From contig NZ_JAMQOT010000006.1 in NCBI RefSeq assembly GCF_029502005.1, positions 124,001 through 188,000 of the forward strand: 64,000 bases of DNA, read 5' to 3'. Position 1 is the first letter of the stretch; each line of letters begins with the position of its first letter. Shown in pieces: positions 16,196 to 25,373 of this stretch. The translations under genes and the position numbers were made by a program. A model generated the notes under the pieces. That model was given only the letters and a program-made list of their open reading frames with translations, did no database searches and was not told where the DNA came from. This DNA comes from Natrinema salsiterrestre (lineage in GTDB: Archaea; Halobacteriota; Halobacteria; Halobacteriales; Natrialbaceae).

Positions 16196-18463
16196 TCAGT
16201 CCGCCGGCTGTGGCTCCCGCGGTGCGGAGACCCCCGGAAGACTCGGCACCGATAGGTCGACGCGCCGGAGGAACTGCGCGTTGATCGCGACGATCACCGT
16301 ACTGAGCGACATGAGCAGCGCGCCGACGGCCGGCGAGAGCAGGATTCCGATCGGCGCGAGGACGCCCGCAGCGAGCGGGAGCGCGAAGACGTTGTACCCC
16401 GCGGCCCAGACGAGGTTCTGCTGCATCTTCCGGTAGCTCGCGCGGCTCAGTTTCACGAGGCGGACCACGTCCATCGGGTTGTTCTGGACGAGGATGACGT
16501 CCGCCGACTGGACGGCGACGTCCGTCCCGCTGCCGATCGCGATACCGATGTCGGCCCGCGTGAGCGCCGGGGCGTCGTTGACCCCGTCGCCGACCATCGC
16601 GACCGACTTGCCCTGCTCCTGTAGTTCAGTGATCTTCTCGTCCTTGTCTTCGGGCAGCACCTCCGCGAAGACGGTATCGATCCCGAGCTCGGCCGCGACC
16701 GCGCGGGCCACGTCTTCCGAATCGCCGGTCAACATCGCCACCTCGAGCCCGAGTTCGTGGAGCGCGTCGACGACGCGGTCGCTCTCCTCGCGGACCACGT
16801 CCGCCAGAGCGAAGGCGGCGACGGGTTCGCCATCGCGGATCAGGTAGACCACAGTCCGGGCGTTCTCGCCGGCTCGATCGGCGAAGCGTTCGAGCTCCGG
16901 CGGGACGTCGCCCTCGAGTTCCGAGAGCAGATTCGGGCCGCCGACGTGAACTCGCTCCCCGTCTACTGTCGCGCGAACGCCTCGGCCTTTCAGCGCCTCG
17001 AAATCGGTCGCAGTCTCCCTCGAGACGCCGCGCTCGTCGGCCGCTTCGCGAACCGCTCGAGCGATCATGTGTTCGGAGTCGCCTTCGACGGTCGCGGCGA
17101 GCCGCAGGGCGTCTTCCTCGGAGACGCCGTCGACGGTCGCGATGTCCACCACGCCCTGCTCGCCCTCGGTGAGCGTTCCGGTCTTGTCGAAGACGACGGT
17201 GTCGAGAGTGCGAGCCCGCTCCATCGCGATTCGATCCCGGACGAGCATCCCGTTTCGGGCGGCCAGTGAGGTGTTGATCGCGACGACCAGCGGGATCGCC
17301 AGCCCGAGGGCGTGCGGACAGGCGATGACGAGGACGGTGACGACCCGTTCGATCACCGTCGACTCGAACCCGGTCGCGATCGTCCACGCGACGGCCGTGA
17401 CGACGGCCGCGCCGAGGGCGACGTAGAAGAGCCACCCCGCGGCGCGGTCCGCGAGCGCCTGCGTTCTCGACTCGCTCGACTGGGCCTCTTCGACCAGACG
17501 CATGATCCCCGCCAGCGTCGTCTCCTCGCCCGTCGCGCTGATTCGGACCCGGAGACTGCCGTCGCCGTTCACCGTCCCGCCGATCACCTCGTCGCCGGGC
17601 TCCTTCCCGACGGGCGTCGACTCGCCGGTGATCATCGACTCGTCGACGTCCGAATCGCCCTCCTCGACGACGCCGTCGGCGGGCACGCTCGCGCCGGGAC
17701 GGACGAGGACAAGGTCCCCCTCCTCGAGTTCGCTCGCCGGTATCTCTTCCGTCTCACCGTCGTCGGTGATCCGCTCGGCCGTGTCCGGCATGAGCTGTGC
17801 CAGCTCGTCGAGCGCGCTCGAGGCCCGGCGGACGCTCCGCATCTCGATCCAGTGGCCCAGCAGCATGATGTCGATCAGCGTGACGAGTTCCCAGAAGAAC
17901 GCCGACTGGGTGGGGAAGACGACGCTCGCGAGGCTGTAGACGAACGCGACGGTGATCGCCATCGAGATGAGCGTCATCATCCCCGGCGTCCGATCGCGTA
18001 GTTCCGGACCCGCCATCCGGAGGAAGGGGACGCCACCGTAGGCGAAGACGATCACCGCGAAGACGGGGGTGAGCCACTCGCTACCGGGGAACGCCGGCAC
18101 CGAAAAGCCGAGCCACTCCTGGAGCGTCTCGCTGTAGAGGAGGACGGGAATCGAGAGCAGCGTCGAGACGAAAAACCGTCGCCGGAACATCGTTTCGTGA
18201 CCGGCGTGCATGCCGCCGTCGCCGTGGTCGCCGCCGTGATCGTGGTCACCGCCGGCCTCGTGGCCGCCGTGATCCTGAGCACCCGCTTCGGCGTGGTCTC
18301 CGCCGTGCTCCTGCCGGTCGCGAATCTCGTCTCGACCCCGTTCGGCGCCGTCGGCCTCGTCCTCGAGCAGCGATTCCTCGACCCGGTCCGACCGGTCACC
18401 GTCGCCTCCAGTAGTATCCGCCGGCTCCGGATCGTCTTCGGTTCGGCGGTCGTGGTCGTCCAT
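16196..18463 (-). CDS. copB: P1B-type ATPase, CopB (CPH) type, His-rich N-terminus
   Basis: About 755 residues from the ATG at 18461-18463. The N-terminus is not an HMA domain but a 70-residue segment rich in His and Asp ([19 protein letters not shown]). The membrane metal site is CPH in [15 protein letters not shown], the phosphorylation site is [10 protein letters not shown], and the hinge is [11 protein letters not shown]. The CPH motif with a His-rich N-terminus is the mark of the CopB group (Cu(II)/Cu(I) export). It complements the CPC-type CopA at 9523-12114. An open extension to 18520 lacks conserved features. Confidence 0.92.
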   Translation of the reverse strand: MDDHDRRTEDDPEPADTTGGDGDRSDRVEESLLEDEADGAERGRDEIRDRQEHGGDHAEAGAQDHGGHEAGGDHDHGGDHGDGGMHAGHETMFRRRFFVSTLLSIPVLLYSETLQEWLGFSVPAFPGSEWLTPVFAVIVFAYGGVPFLRMAGPELRDRTPGMMTLISMAITVAFVYSLASVVFPTQSAFFWELVTLIDIMLLGHWIEMRSVRRASSALDELAQLMPDTAERITDDGETEEIPASELEEGDLVLVRPGASVPADGVVEEGDSDVDESMITGESTPVGKEPGDEVIGGTVNGDGSLRVRISATGEETTLAGIMRLVEEAQSSESRTQALADRAAGWLFYVALGAAVVTAVAWTIATGFESTVIERVVTVLVIACPHALGLAIPLVVAINTSLAARNGMLVRDRIAMERARTLDTVVFDKTGTLTEGEQGVVDIATVDGVSEEDALRLAATVEGDSEHMIARAVREAADERGVSRETATDFEALKGRGVRATVDGERVHVGGPNLLSELEGDVPPELERFADRAGENARTVVYLIRDGEPVAAFALADVVREESDRVVDALHELGLEVAMLTGDSEDVARAVAAELGIDTVFAEVLPEDKDEKITELQEQGKSVAMVGDGVNDAPALTRADIGIAIGSGTDVAVQSADVILVQNNPMDVVRLVKLSRASYRKMQQNLVWAAGYNVFALPLAAGVLAPIGILLSPAVGALLMSLSTVIVAINAQFLRRVDLSVPSLPGVSAPREPQPAD

Positions 18464-18609
18464 CGGTCGGTTCTCGTCAGACGATACCCGATCGAACACC
18501 AAGATAGTGAGGCAGGCCACTCCCGAGCGAGCATCGAATTCGGACCCCTCGAGACGACCGTTCGCCGGGATGAAAAGACAATTCCCCGCCGATGCCGAAG
18601 ACTGTCCAT

Positions 18610-19470
18610 ATGCGAATCGCCGTTCCCAACAAGGGCCGCCTGCACGAGCCGACGATCGACCTCTTAGAGCGGGCGGGGCTCCACCTCGAGAACGGTGCCG
18701 ACCGGAAGCTCTACGCGGATACCGTCGATCCCGACGTGACCGTGCTGTTCGCCCGCGCGGCAGACATCCCGGAGTACGTCGCCGACGGCGCGGCCGATCT
18801 CGGGATTACGGGATTCGATCAGGTGCAGGAGGCGAGAGTCGACAACGTCTCGGAGCTGCTCGACCTCGAGTTCGGCCGGTGCCGACTCGTGCTGGCGGCA
18901 CCCGAAGACGGCGACATCGACGGGGTCGAGGACCTCGCGGGCAAAACCGTCGCCACCGAGTTCCCGACCATCACCGCGGACTTCTTCGCGGACACCGGCG
19001 TCGAGCCCGATATCGTCGAGGTTTCGGGCGCGACCGAGCTCACGCCCCACGTCGAGATGGCCGACGCCATCGTCGACATCACGAGCACCGGGACAACGCT
19101 GAAGATGAACCGGCTGGCCGTCGTCGAGGAGGTGCTCTCGAGTTCGGTCCGGCTCTTCGGTCGGGACGACGTCCTCGACGACCCGAAAGTCGGCGAGGTT
19201 CGAACCGCGCTCTCCTCCGTGAAGAGCGCCGAGGGGAAGCGCTACCTGATGATGAACGTTCCCCGGGACCGACTCGAGGACGTGCGCGACGTGATTCCCG
19301 GGCTCGGCGGGCCGACGATCATGGACATCGCAGACGACGAGGAAGACGGAGCGATGGTCGCCGTCCACGCCGTGGTCAACGAACGGGACGTCTTCGAGAC
19401 GATCACCGAGGTCAAGGGTGCCGGTGCGAGCGATATTCTGGTCACCGAAATCGAGCGACTGGTCGAGTGA
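18610..19470 (+). CDS. hisG: ATP phosphoribosyltransferase
   Basis: 286 residues from the ATG at 18610 ([11 protein letters not shown]). It catalyses the first step of histidine synthesis, joining ATP and PRPP. The N-terminal catalytic lobes show [11 protein letters not shown] and [12 protein letters not shown] (PRPP-binding signature). The length and a C-terminal segment ([13 protein letters not shown] ... [14 protein letters not shown]) show the long form, with the HisG_C regulatory domain that senses histidine. An upstream ATG at 18592 would add six unconserved residues. hisI is found separately at 59780. Confidence 0.95.
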   Translation: MRIAVPNKGRLHEPTIDLLERAGLHLENGADRKLYADTVDPDVTVLFARAADIPEYVADGAADLGITGFDQVQEARVDNVSELLDLEFGRCRLVLAAPEDGDIDGVEDLAGKTVATEFPTITADFFADTGVEPDIVEVSGATELTPHVEMADAIVDITSTGTTLKMNRLAVVEEVLSSSVRLFGRDDVLDDPKVGEVRTALSSVKSAEGKRYLMMNVPRDRLEDVRDVIPGLGGPTIMDIADDEEDGAMVAVHAVVNERDVFETITEVKGAGASDILVTEIERLVE

Positions 19471-19513
19471 TCCGGCCGAAAAGAGGGATTACTCGACGCG
19501 GTCGACCCGAATG

Positions 19514-19933
19514 TTACTCGAGTCGGCCGGCGATCGGTCGCTCGAGCGATTCGAACTCGAGGAGCGATTCGAACGCGGCACAGTTCGCCGCCGACGCGAC
19601 GAGGTTTCGCACCCGATCGTAGCGGACGATATCGTGGTCCTCGAGGAGGGGAAGGTGAGTTTCGCGCAGCGAGGTGTGGATGCGCTGTCGCAACTGGTGG
19701 ATCGTCGTTCCGACCGTCGGATCGTGTTCCGCGTCGGCGAGTCGCCCGACGAGCGTTCGCAACGCGATCGGATCGTCCGCGGCGAGTACGCAGCGGATCA
19801 CCTCGCGTCGACGGTCGCTGTCGACCACGTGGCGGACCGTCTCTCGCGGGAGCGGGCGACGTCCCATCGCGCCGTCGCTACCGAGGCGGAATCGATCCGA
19901 ACCGGCCGTCGTTCGATCTGGGTGGATCGTCAT
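19514..19933 (-). CDS. DUF7344-like winged-helix protein
   Basis: About 139 residues. The core resembles the haloarchaeal DUF7344 domain: VDSDRRREVIRCVLAADDP, LVGRLADAEHDP, then IHTSLRETHLPLLEDHDIVRYD, a winged-helix arrangement of the type found in small regulators. The start is uncertain: the frame opens at 19987, ATGs occur at 19933 and further in, and the conserved part starts near residue 35. The target is unknown. It is convergent with hisG. Confidence 0.65.
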   Translation of the reverse strand: MTIHPDRTTAGSDRFRLGSDGAMGRRPLPRETVRHVVDSDRRREVIRCVLAADDPIALRTLVGRLADAEHDPTVGTTIHQLRQRIHTSLRETHLPLLEDHDIVRYDRVRNLVASAANCAAFESLLEFESLERPIAGRLE

Positions 19934-19987
19934 GGGCACGTGAGAGTCAGGGGCGGGATGCCGGATAAACGCGAACGGTCGTTTCAT

Positions 19988-20294
19988 CGAATCAGGCTCG
20001 ATTCAGACGATTCAGGCCTGCTCGCACGGGATTAAACGGTCGACAATCCGGTGTAACGGAATAGAGTGGGGCGAACGGATACCGGAACTGGCGGCCGTTC
20101 GACGAACACGTCAGTACTCTAGAGGGGTAACACGGTATTACCGACGGCTACGCCCCGGGGACGGTCGAACCGAAAGGGTTCCGGGGCGACAAAAGCGGGC
20201 GACCGGTCCCGTTCCGACGACGTCTCTGCGACGGACGGCACGCTGGTGGCGCGGCATCGCTCGAGTCGGTCGCGGCGACCGACCGCTGACGGCG
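19988..20294. other. Gene-free stretch
   Basis: GC-rich, with no plausible coding frame or RNA. A short inverted repeat, GGTAA/TTACC, lies at 20126-20130/20138-20142. The rest is likely the 3' side of tbp and the promoter of the DUF7344 gene. Confidence 0.5.
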
Positions 20295-20855
20295 TTACTC
20301 GAGCAGGCCCAGGTCCTCGAGTCGGGAGACGATCTTGTCGACGGCGTGTTCGGCGTCGACCGGCTTCTTCCCGCCGGTGATGACGAGCTTCCCGGAACCG
20401 AAGAGCAGTGCGACGACTTCCGGTTCGTCGAGTCGATAGACGAGGCCGGGGAACTGCTCGGGCTCGTACTCGATGTTCTCCAGGCCCAGCCCGATGGCGA
20501 TCGCGTTCAGGTTGAGGTTCCGGCCCAGATCGGCCGAGGTGACGATGTTCTGGACGACGATCTCGGGGTCCTCGTTGACCTGAATCTGGAGTTCGCGGAG
20601 CTTGTCGAAGACGATGCGCAGGCTCTCGTGGACGTCGTCGGTGCTCTTCGCGCCGGTACAGACGATCTTCCCCGAGCGGAAGATCAGGGCGGCGGATTTG
20701 GGATTCTGCGTTCGGTAGACGAGACCGGGGAACTGCTCGGGGTCGTAGTCGGCCCCCTCGAGGTCCATCGCGACGCTCTGAAGGTCGAGTTCCTGGCCGA
20801 TACCGGTCGACGCCACCACGTTTTCGATGTTGATGGTATCCTTCGGATCCGTCAT
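20295..20855 (-). CDS. tbp: TATA-box-binding protein
   Basis: A 186-residue archaeal TBP, the basal transcription factor that bends TATA DNA with TFB. It is built of two homologous halves: INIENVVASTGIGQELDLQSVA...EQFPGLVYRTQNPKSAALIF and VVQNIVTSADLGRNLNLNAIA...EQFPGLVYRLDEPEVVALLF, each with the GK(I/L)V.TG.K strand. The very acidic C-terminus is typical of haloarchaea. Haloarchaea often have several TBPs; this one has the normal length. The start is set by the ATG at 20853-20855 directly downstream of a strong promoter. Confidence 0.97.
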   Translation of the reverse strand: MTDPKDTINIENVVASTGIGQELDLQSVAMDLEGADYDPEQFPGLVYRTQNPKSAALIFRSGKIVCTGAKSTDDVHESLRIVFDKLRELQIQVNEDPEIVVQNIVTSADLGRNLNLNAIAIGLGLENIEYEPEQFPGLVYRLDEPEVVALLFGSGKLVITGGKKPVDAEHAVDKIVSRLEDLGLLE

Positions 20856-20861
20856 TAGTCG

Positions 20862-20890
20862 CTTAAAAAGACGTATTTAAGATTTATAAA
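20862..20890 (-). promoter_or_regulatory. tbp promoter: TATA box with an overlapping inverted repeat
   Basis: On the minus strand TTTATAAATC covers about 20881-20890, some 25-30 bases before the tbp ATG, giving a leaderless or nearly leaderless mRNA. CTTAAA/TTTAAG (20862-20867/20876-20881) forms an inverted repeat between the TATA box and the start, where an autoregulator could block transcription. Confidence 0.55.
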
Positions 20891-21032
20891 GGTTAGTACC
20901 GCCACCTGATATATCCGGTTTATACGGTCGGCGGTCATTCCGGGGACGGCCGATTTTCGGTTAGTAGACGGGTAAACGGAGTGATATTTGCCGCCGCGTT
21001 CGATCGGTCGGTCGGCGGAAAGCGGTAGGCTC

Positions 21033-22163
21033 ATGGCCGATCCGGAGCGATCATCCGCCGTGTATCTGCTCGAGCTCGGCGGCGAAGACGACGCGTTCGC
21101 GGCCCGCGAAGCGGCCAGCGCAGCGACCGGACTCCGTCGGATCGCACCCGGGCTCGCCGTTGCGGGCGGTATCGTCCCCGAGCGCGTCCGCGGCCTCGCG
21201 TACACCCACCGCGCGAGCGAACTCCTCGGCCGGGGCGACGCCGACCTCGCGAGCGCCCGGGCCGTCCTCGAGGCCGCGTCGATCGACCGATCGGGGTCGG
21301 TCGCGGTCCGGGCGACGGACGTCCACGGCTCGAGCGGCGTGCGGACGGACCGGGTCGAACGCGAACTCGGTCAGGTGCTCGTCGATCGCGGGTTTTCCGT
21401 CGACCTCGACGAGCCCGACCACCTCCTGCGAGTCGTCTTTTCGGAGGGGGTTTTCGAGGCCGGTGCGGGAGGGAACGCCCTCGAGCGCGTCGGTGGCGAG
21501 GAGGACGGCGACGGTGCGGAGCCGACCGGCGAGCGCGTCTCCGTCTGTGCGCTCGGCTGGCTCGCGGCCGAGAGCGTCCGCGATTTCGGGACGCGCGCGC
21601 CGACGGACAAACCGTTCTTCCAGCCCGGGAGCATGGATCCCCTGCTCGCTCGTGCGGTCGCGAACATCGCGGGCGCTCGAGCCGGCGCGACGGTTCTGGA
21701 CCCGATGTGTGGCACGGGCGGCGTGCTCGTGGAGGCCGGGCTGGTCGGAGCGGACGTGATCGGGACCGACGCGCAGGCGAAGATGACTCGCGGGGCGCGA
21801 GAGAACCTGCGGCACTTCCTCGAGCGCGACGAGACCTCCCCGACCGGCCTCGAGCGGGGGTCGTGGCACGTCGGTCGGGGTGACGCGATGCGGCTCCCGC
21901 TGGCAGACGACGCCGTCGACGGCGTGGTGTTCGACGCGCCCTACGGCCGCCAGTCGAAGATCGACACCCACCGGCTCGAGGACCTCGTCTCGGGCGCGCT
22001 CGCCGAGGCCCATCGGGTCGCGCCGCGTGCGGTCGTCATCGCCGATCGCTCGTGGGCCGGCGAGGCGCGTGCGGCCGGGTGGGAACTCGAGGCATCGTTC
22101 GAACGGCGCGTGCATCAGTCGCTGACGCGGTATGTGATGGTGCTCGAGCGGCGATCGCCGTAG
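21033..22163 (+). CDS. trmG10: tRNA (guanine-N2-)-G10 methyltransferase, THUMP type
   Basis: 376 residues. The N-terminal half is a THUMP-type RNA-binding region. The C-terminal half is a SAM-dependent methyltransferase with motif I VLDPMCGTGGVLVEAGLVGADV, motif II IGTDAQAKMTRGARENL, and catalytic motif IV FDAPYGRQSK (a D-P-P-Y variant, DAPY). It dimethylates guanosine-10 of tRNAs in archaea. The ATG at 21033 begins MADPERSSAVYLLEL. Assignment to G10 rather than another THUMP methyltransferase rests on overall similarity. Confidence 0.88.
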   Translation: MADPERSSAVYLLELGGEDDAFAAREAASAATGLRRIAPGLAVAGGIVPERVRGLAYTHRASELLGRGDADLASARAVLEAASIDRSGSVAVRATDVHGSSGVRTDRVERELGQVLVDRGFSVDLDEPDHLLRVVFSEGVFEAGAGGNALERVGGEEDGDGAEPTGERVSVCALGWLAAESVRDFGTRAPTDKPFFQPGSMDPLLARAVANIAGARAGATVLDPMCGTGGVLVEAGLVGADVIGTDAQAKMTRGARENLRHFLERDETSPTGLERGSWHVGRGDAMRLPLADDAVDGVVFDAPYGRQSKIDTHRLEDLVSGALAEAHRVAPRAVVIADRSWAGEARAAGWELEASFERRVHQSLTRYVMVLERRSP

Positions 22164-22301
22164 TTTCCGTTCGCGGTTTCAGTGGTACTGGACAGTTGAC
22201 GCGACGAGTTCGCCCCTATCGTGGCAACACGGAATCGCCACGCCCTCCCCAACCGATTCGTTCGTTCACTTCGTTCACTCACTCATCCCTCGCGATATCG
22301 C

Positions 22302-22330
22302 GTCGCGGTTCGTCGTCGACGAACCGCGAC
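22302..22330. repeat. Intergenic perfect hairpin (13-bp stem)
   Basis: GTCGCGGTTCGTC (22302-22314) pairs exactly with 22318-22330 around a three-base loop. It follows a TTCGTTCACTTCGTTC-like stretch at 22257-22280. The same combination recurs near 46.4 and 62.5 kb. Confidence 0.6.
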
Positions 22331-22452
22331 CCAGCGCGCCAGCATCGGAATCGGACAGTGAGACGCCCAATAGCAATGATTCATGATACTGACCCATATC
22401 GGTCCCGCATTTTATGGTGATCGATATCGTCTGATTAGATAGTGGTGATATA

Positions 22453-22707
22453 ATGAGTGGGACGGAAGATACTGCGAGCGAGGAGTATGGTACAGCACGA
22501 ATCAACCACCGGGGTCGATTGACGATCCCGAAGGAACTCCGCGACGAACTCAACCTCGAGGACGGGACCGAGTTCCGAGTCGTTCGTGACGGTGGCGATA
22601 TCCGTCTCGTCAGGGAGCTTCCCGAACTCGAGACGCTCACGCGGGGAGAAGAGTGGGGTGACGAAGCGTTCCGAGATGCAGGTGACGCGACCTTCGGTGG
22701 GCGGTGA
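22453..22707 (+). CDS. vapB: AbrB/VapB-type antitoxin
   Basis: 84 residues. The central part, ARINHRGRLTIPKELRDELNLEDGTEFRVV, is the AbrB/SpoVT (swapped-hairpin) DNA-binding fold. The C-terminal tail, rich in Glu and Asp and ending DAGDATFGGR, would wrap around the toxin. A GGTGAT ribosome-binding site lies just upstream of the ATG. The stop codon is followed after one base by the PIN-domain gene, the classic antitoxin-toxin layout. The antitoxin also likely represses its own operon. Confidence 0.88.
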   Translation: MSGTEDTASEEYGTARINHRGRLTIPKELRDELNLEDGTEFRVVRDGGDIRLVRELPELETLTRGEEWGDEAFRDAGDATFGGR

Positions 22708-22708
22708 G

Positions 22709-23173
22709 ATGAGTTCGAAACGCGTCCTTCCTGATCTCAATGCATTATCGATTCAGTTGGTCGACGACCATCCGGGGCATCCCTACGTTGCAGAGGAGCT
22801 CGTTCCAGCGCTCACAGGTAGCGATTCGCTGATCGTCTTCGGTTACCTCCCGCTCAGGATTCAGTGGGTGCTTGAGGATCTCGGTTTCGAAACGTACGAA
22901 GCACGAAATGCCGTTTCGTCGCTACTCCAGTATCCGCTGGAATTTATCGACGTAGACAGTCAGACCGTTCTCGATGCCTACGAGATCAGTGCCGAGAAGA
23001 ATCACGACGTCTACGACTGTTTCTATCTCGCCCTCGCCAGACGAGCCGATGCTGACGTGCTCGTGACCACCGATCGCGACTTCGAACGTCTCTGCGACGA
23101 CGAACCGTTCGAGTACGTCAATCCCGTTCCCGAGGAAGTGCTCCAACGCTTTCACAACGTCGGAGAGTCGTGA
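22709..23173 (+). CDS. vapC: PIN-domain toxin, VapC type
   Basis: 154 residues. PIN ribonuclease acidic residues are visible: Asp in LPDLNALS near residue 9, Asp in HDVYDCFYLALARRA, and Asp pairs in LVTTDRDFERLC. VapC toxins cut tRNA or rRNA when free and are held inactive by VapB. The ATG at 22709 starts one base after the vapB stop. Longer in-frame starts would overlap vapB and are rejected. The catalytic acids look complete, so the toxin is probably active. Confidence 0.85.
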   Translation: MSSKRVLPDLNALSIQLVDDHPGHPYVAEELVPALTGSDSLIVFGYLPLRIQWVLEDLGFETYEARNAVSSLLQYPLEFIDVDSQTVLDAYEISAEKNHDVYDCFYLALARRADADVLVTTDRDFERLCDDEPFEYVNPVPEEVLQRFHNVGES

Positions 23174-23234
23174 CAGGGAGGTTGCTCTGCTGGTGAGAAA
23201 CGAAGACGGGACCAAACACGCTGCGTAGCGCAGG

Positions 23235-23672
23235 TCAGTCCTCGATCTCGTGGACGCGATCCCGAAGCCGCTTCCCTTCCTCGGACTCGACGGACAGGTC
23301 CGGAACGGGGACTTTCTCGCCGTTTTCGTCGATCGCGACGAACGTGAACGTGGACTCGGTGGTCTTCTCGGTCTCGCCGCTGCGGGGTTCCTCGCGCCAC
23401 GCGCGCAGGGCGACGTGGACGCTCGTCCGGCCGGCGTCGTAGACGTAGGCCTCGACCAGCGCCGTGTCGCCGATCTGAATCGGCCGCTCGAAGTCGAGTT
23501 CGTTCACGCGGGCGGTGACGCAGGTCTCGCCGGCGAAGCGCATCGCCGACATCGCGCTCACCTCGTCGAGCCACTTCATCAGGTTCCCGCCGTGGAGCGT
23601 GTCGTTGTTGTTCGCGTGATTCGGCTGGACGCGAAAGCGATTCTGAATGTGCGTCTCGAGAAGCGTCGGCAT
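23235..23672 (-). CDS. Hotdog-fold acyl-CoA thioesterase
   Basis: 145 residues of the YciA/acyl-CoA thioesterase type: NHANNNDTLHGGNLMKWLDE (the N-x-x-x-x-x-H-G-G motif and active-site Asp/Glu region), then ETCVTARVNELDF and VEAYVYDAGRTSVHV. It hydrolyses acyl-CoA to free CoA. The acyl chain preference is unknown. It is a stand-alone gene, divergent from the DUF21 gene. Confidence 0.85.
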   Translation of the reverse strand: MPTLLETHIQNRFRVQPNHANNNDTLHGGNLMKWLDEVSAMSAMRFAGETCVTARVNELDFERPIQIGDTALVEAYVYDAGRTSVHVALRAWREEPRSGETEKTTESTFTFVAIDENGEKVPVPDLSVESEEGKRLRDRVHEIED

Positions 23673-23767
23673 ACCCGCCTTTCGCGCGGCGGTCGGATAA
23701 CGGTCCGCGTCTGGGGGGCGGTCGGTGAATCCCCCGCCTTCTTGACCGCCCTGTCCGAACCGGAGGC

Positions 23768-24283
23768 ATGGTCGACCTCACGCTGGCGTGGTTCGGACTC
23801 GGTGCCACCGTCGTCTTGCTGTGTTGTAGCGCCTTCTTCTCGAGCGCGGAAACCGCGATCTTCACGCTGCCGACGGCGTGGATCGACGAGCGGGCGGCGA
23901 CCGACGACCCGCGAGCGGGCGTTCTCAAGGGGTTGCGGGACGACCCACACCGGTTGCTAGTGACGGTTCTGGTCGGCAACAACGTCGTCAACGTCGCGCT
24001 CTCGAGCATCGTGACGGTCGTCTTCGCCACCTACCTGCCGACCGGCATCGCGGTGACCGCCGCGACGGTGGCCGTCAGCGTCGTCATCCTCGTCTTCGGC
24101 GAGATCGTCCCCAAGTCCTACGGGCTGGGCAACGCCCAGGGGTGGGCGATGCGGGTCGCCCGCCCGGTCTCGCTGGTCGAACGCGCCCTGTCGCCGCTGG
24201 TGACCGTCTTCGACGTCGTGACGGGCTGGATCAGCGACCGCCTCGGCGGCACGACCGATCTCGAGAAACCCTACGTCGACTGA
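23768..24283 (+). CDS. DUF21 (CNNM) membrane protein without CBS domains
   Basis: 171 residues with four hydrophobic segments and the DUF21 signatures CCSAFFSSAETAIFTLP, LLVTVLVGNNVVNVALSS and VFGEIVPKSYGL. DUF21/CNNM proteins move or sense divalent cations (Mg2+, Co2+). The family usually continues with a CBS pair and a CorC_HlyC domain; here the protein ends soon after the membrane part, at LEKPYVD. It may be a genuine short form, as no continuing frame is visible downstream. Confidence 0.82.
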   Translation: MVDLTLAWFGLGATVVLLCCSAFFSSAETAIFTLPTAWIDERAATDDPRAGVLKGLRDDPHRLLVTVLVGNNVVNVALSSIVTVVFATYLPTGIAVTAATVAVSVVILVFGEIVPKSYGLGNAQGWAMRVARPVSLVERALSPLVTVFDVVTGWISDRLGGTTDLEKPYVD

Positions 24284-24314
24284 GGGAAACGAGCCGGACA
24301 GGTATCAGGAACGG

Positions 24315-25319
24315 TCAGGCGTCCCGACCGAGTTCCGCCAGCAGGTGCGAGACGTGAACCCGGTCGCTCGTGCCTTCGTGCATCTCGAAATCGATGTCCG
24401 CGGCCAGCCGGTGGATCTCGGCGAGCCGGTCGCCCTGATACCGCTTGCGAGCGATGCGGAGGATCGCCTCGAGCACCTCGTTGCCGTCTAGCCCTTCGTC
24501 GACGAGCAGGTCGTCGAGGGTCGACCGGGCGTCCGTGAACTCGCCGGCTTCGGCGTCGTCGAGCATCGACTCGATCTCCTCGTCCAGGCCGACCTCGCCG
24601 ATCGTCTCGTAGGCCGCGCTCATCGTGAGTTCGCCCTCGTCCTCGACGGTCGTCTGGGCCGCCAGGATCGCCTGCCGGAGGTTGCCGTTGGCGTAGCCCG
24701 CGACGAACTCGAGGCCGTCGTCGTCGTACTCGACGCCCTCGGCCTCGACGATGCGCTCGAGGACGGTGACGATCTCCTCGCTGGTCGGCGAGGGGACGGA
24801 GACGGGGAAACACCGCGAGCGGATCGGCGGGATGAGCTTGGTGGGCTGGCGCGTCGCGACGATGAACTGCGTCGTCCGGTGGTGTTGCTCCATGATCCGG
24901 CGCAGCGCCTGCTGGAAGTCCTCGCGGACGTCCTCGGCGTTGTCCAGGAGGACCGTCGTGTAGCCCCCCGAGACGGGTGCGTAACTCGCGGACTCCTTGA
25001 GGACGTGGTTGATCATGTCCCGCTTGGACATCGAGGAGCGACCGACGAGGAAGTGCGCGAAGCGGGGGTCGTTCTTGATCTCGGTCTTGGTCCGGCCGAA
25101 GAAGTCGGCGACGTTGATCTCGACGAAGTCGTTGTCCGGGTCGTCGTGCGCCTCGCGGGCCAGTGCGCGCGCCGCCGCGGTCTTCCCGCTCCCGGGCGGC
25201 CCCTGCAGGAGGAGGTTGATCGGCTCTGCGACCGCTCGCTGGAGGTACTCGCGAGCGTCGTCCTGTGGCAACTCGGCCAGCTCCGGGGCGTGGGTTTCGG
25301 TCCACAGCGGCGCGTCCAT
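24315..25319 (-). CDS. rfcC: Replication factor C small-subunit paralogue
   Basis: A 334-residue AAA+ clamp-loader subunit that helps load the PCNA ring on DNA. Walker A is GPPGSGKT (residues 40-47). The Walker B position reads LLDNAED instead of the usual DEAD, so the catalytic Glu is replaced. The arginine-finger motif is kept in PIRSRCFPV. C-terminal RFC domains follow. A third small RFC-like subunit is known in haloarchaea. The altered Walker B suggests this subunit binds ATP but hydrolyses it poorly. Confidence 0.9.
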   Translation of the reverse strand: MDAPLWTETHAPELAELPQDDAREYLQRAVAEPINLLLQGPPGSGKTAAARALAREAHDDPDNDFVEINVADFFGRTKTEIKNDPRFAHFLVGRSSMSKRDMINHVLKESASYAPVSGGYTTVLLDNAEDVREDFQQALRRIMEQHHRTTQFIVATRQPTKLIPPIRSRCFPVSVPSPTSEEIVTVLERIVEAEGVEYDDDGLEFVAGYANGNLRQAILAAQTTVEDEGELTMSAAYETIGEVGLDEEIESMLDDAEAGEFTDARSTLDDLLVDEGLDGNEVLEAILRIARKRYQGDRLAEIHRLAADIDFEMHEGTSDRVHVSHLLAELGRDA

Positions 25320-25373
25320 CGCCAGCGAATAGGGCCGGTGCGGGTAAGAATCGGTCGGTTGTCGATCGCTCCG

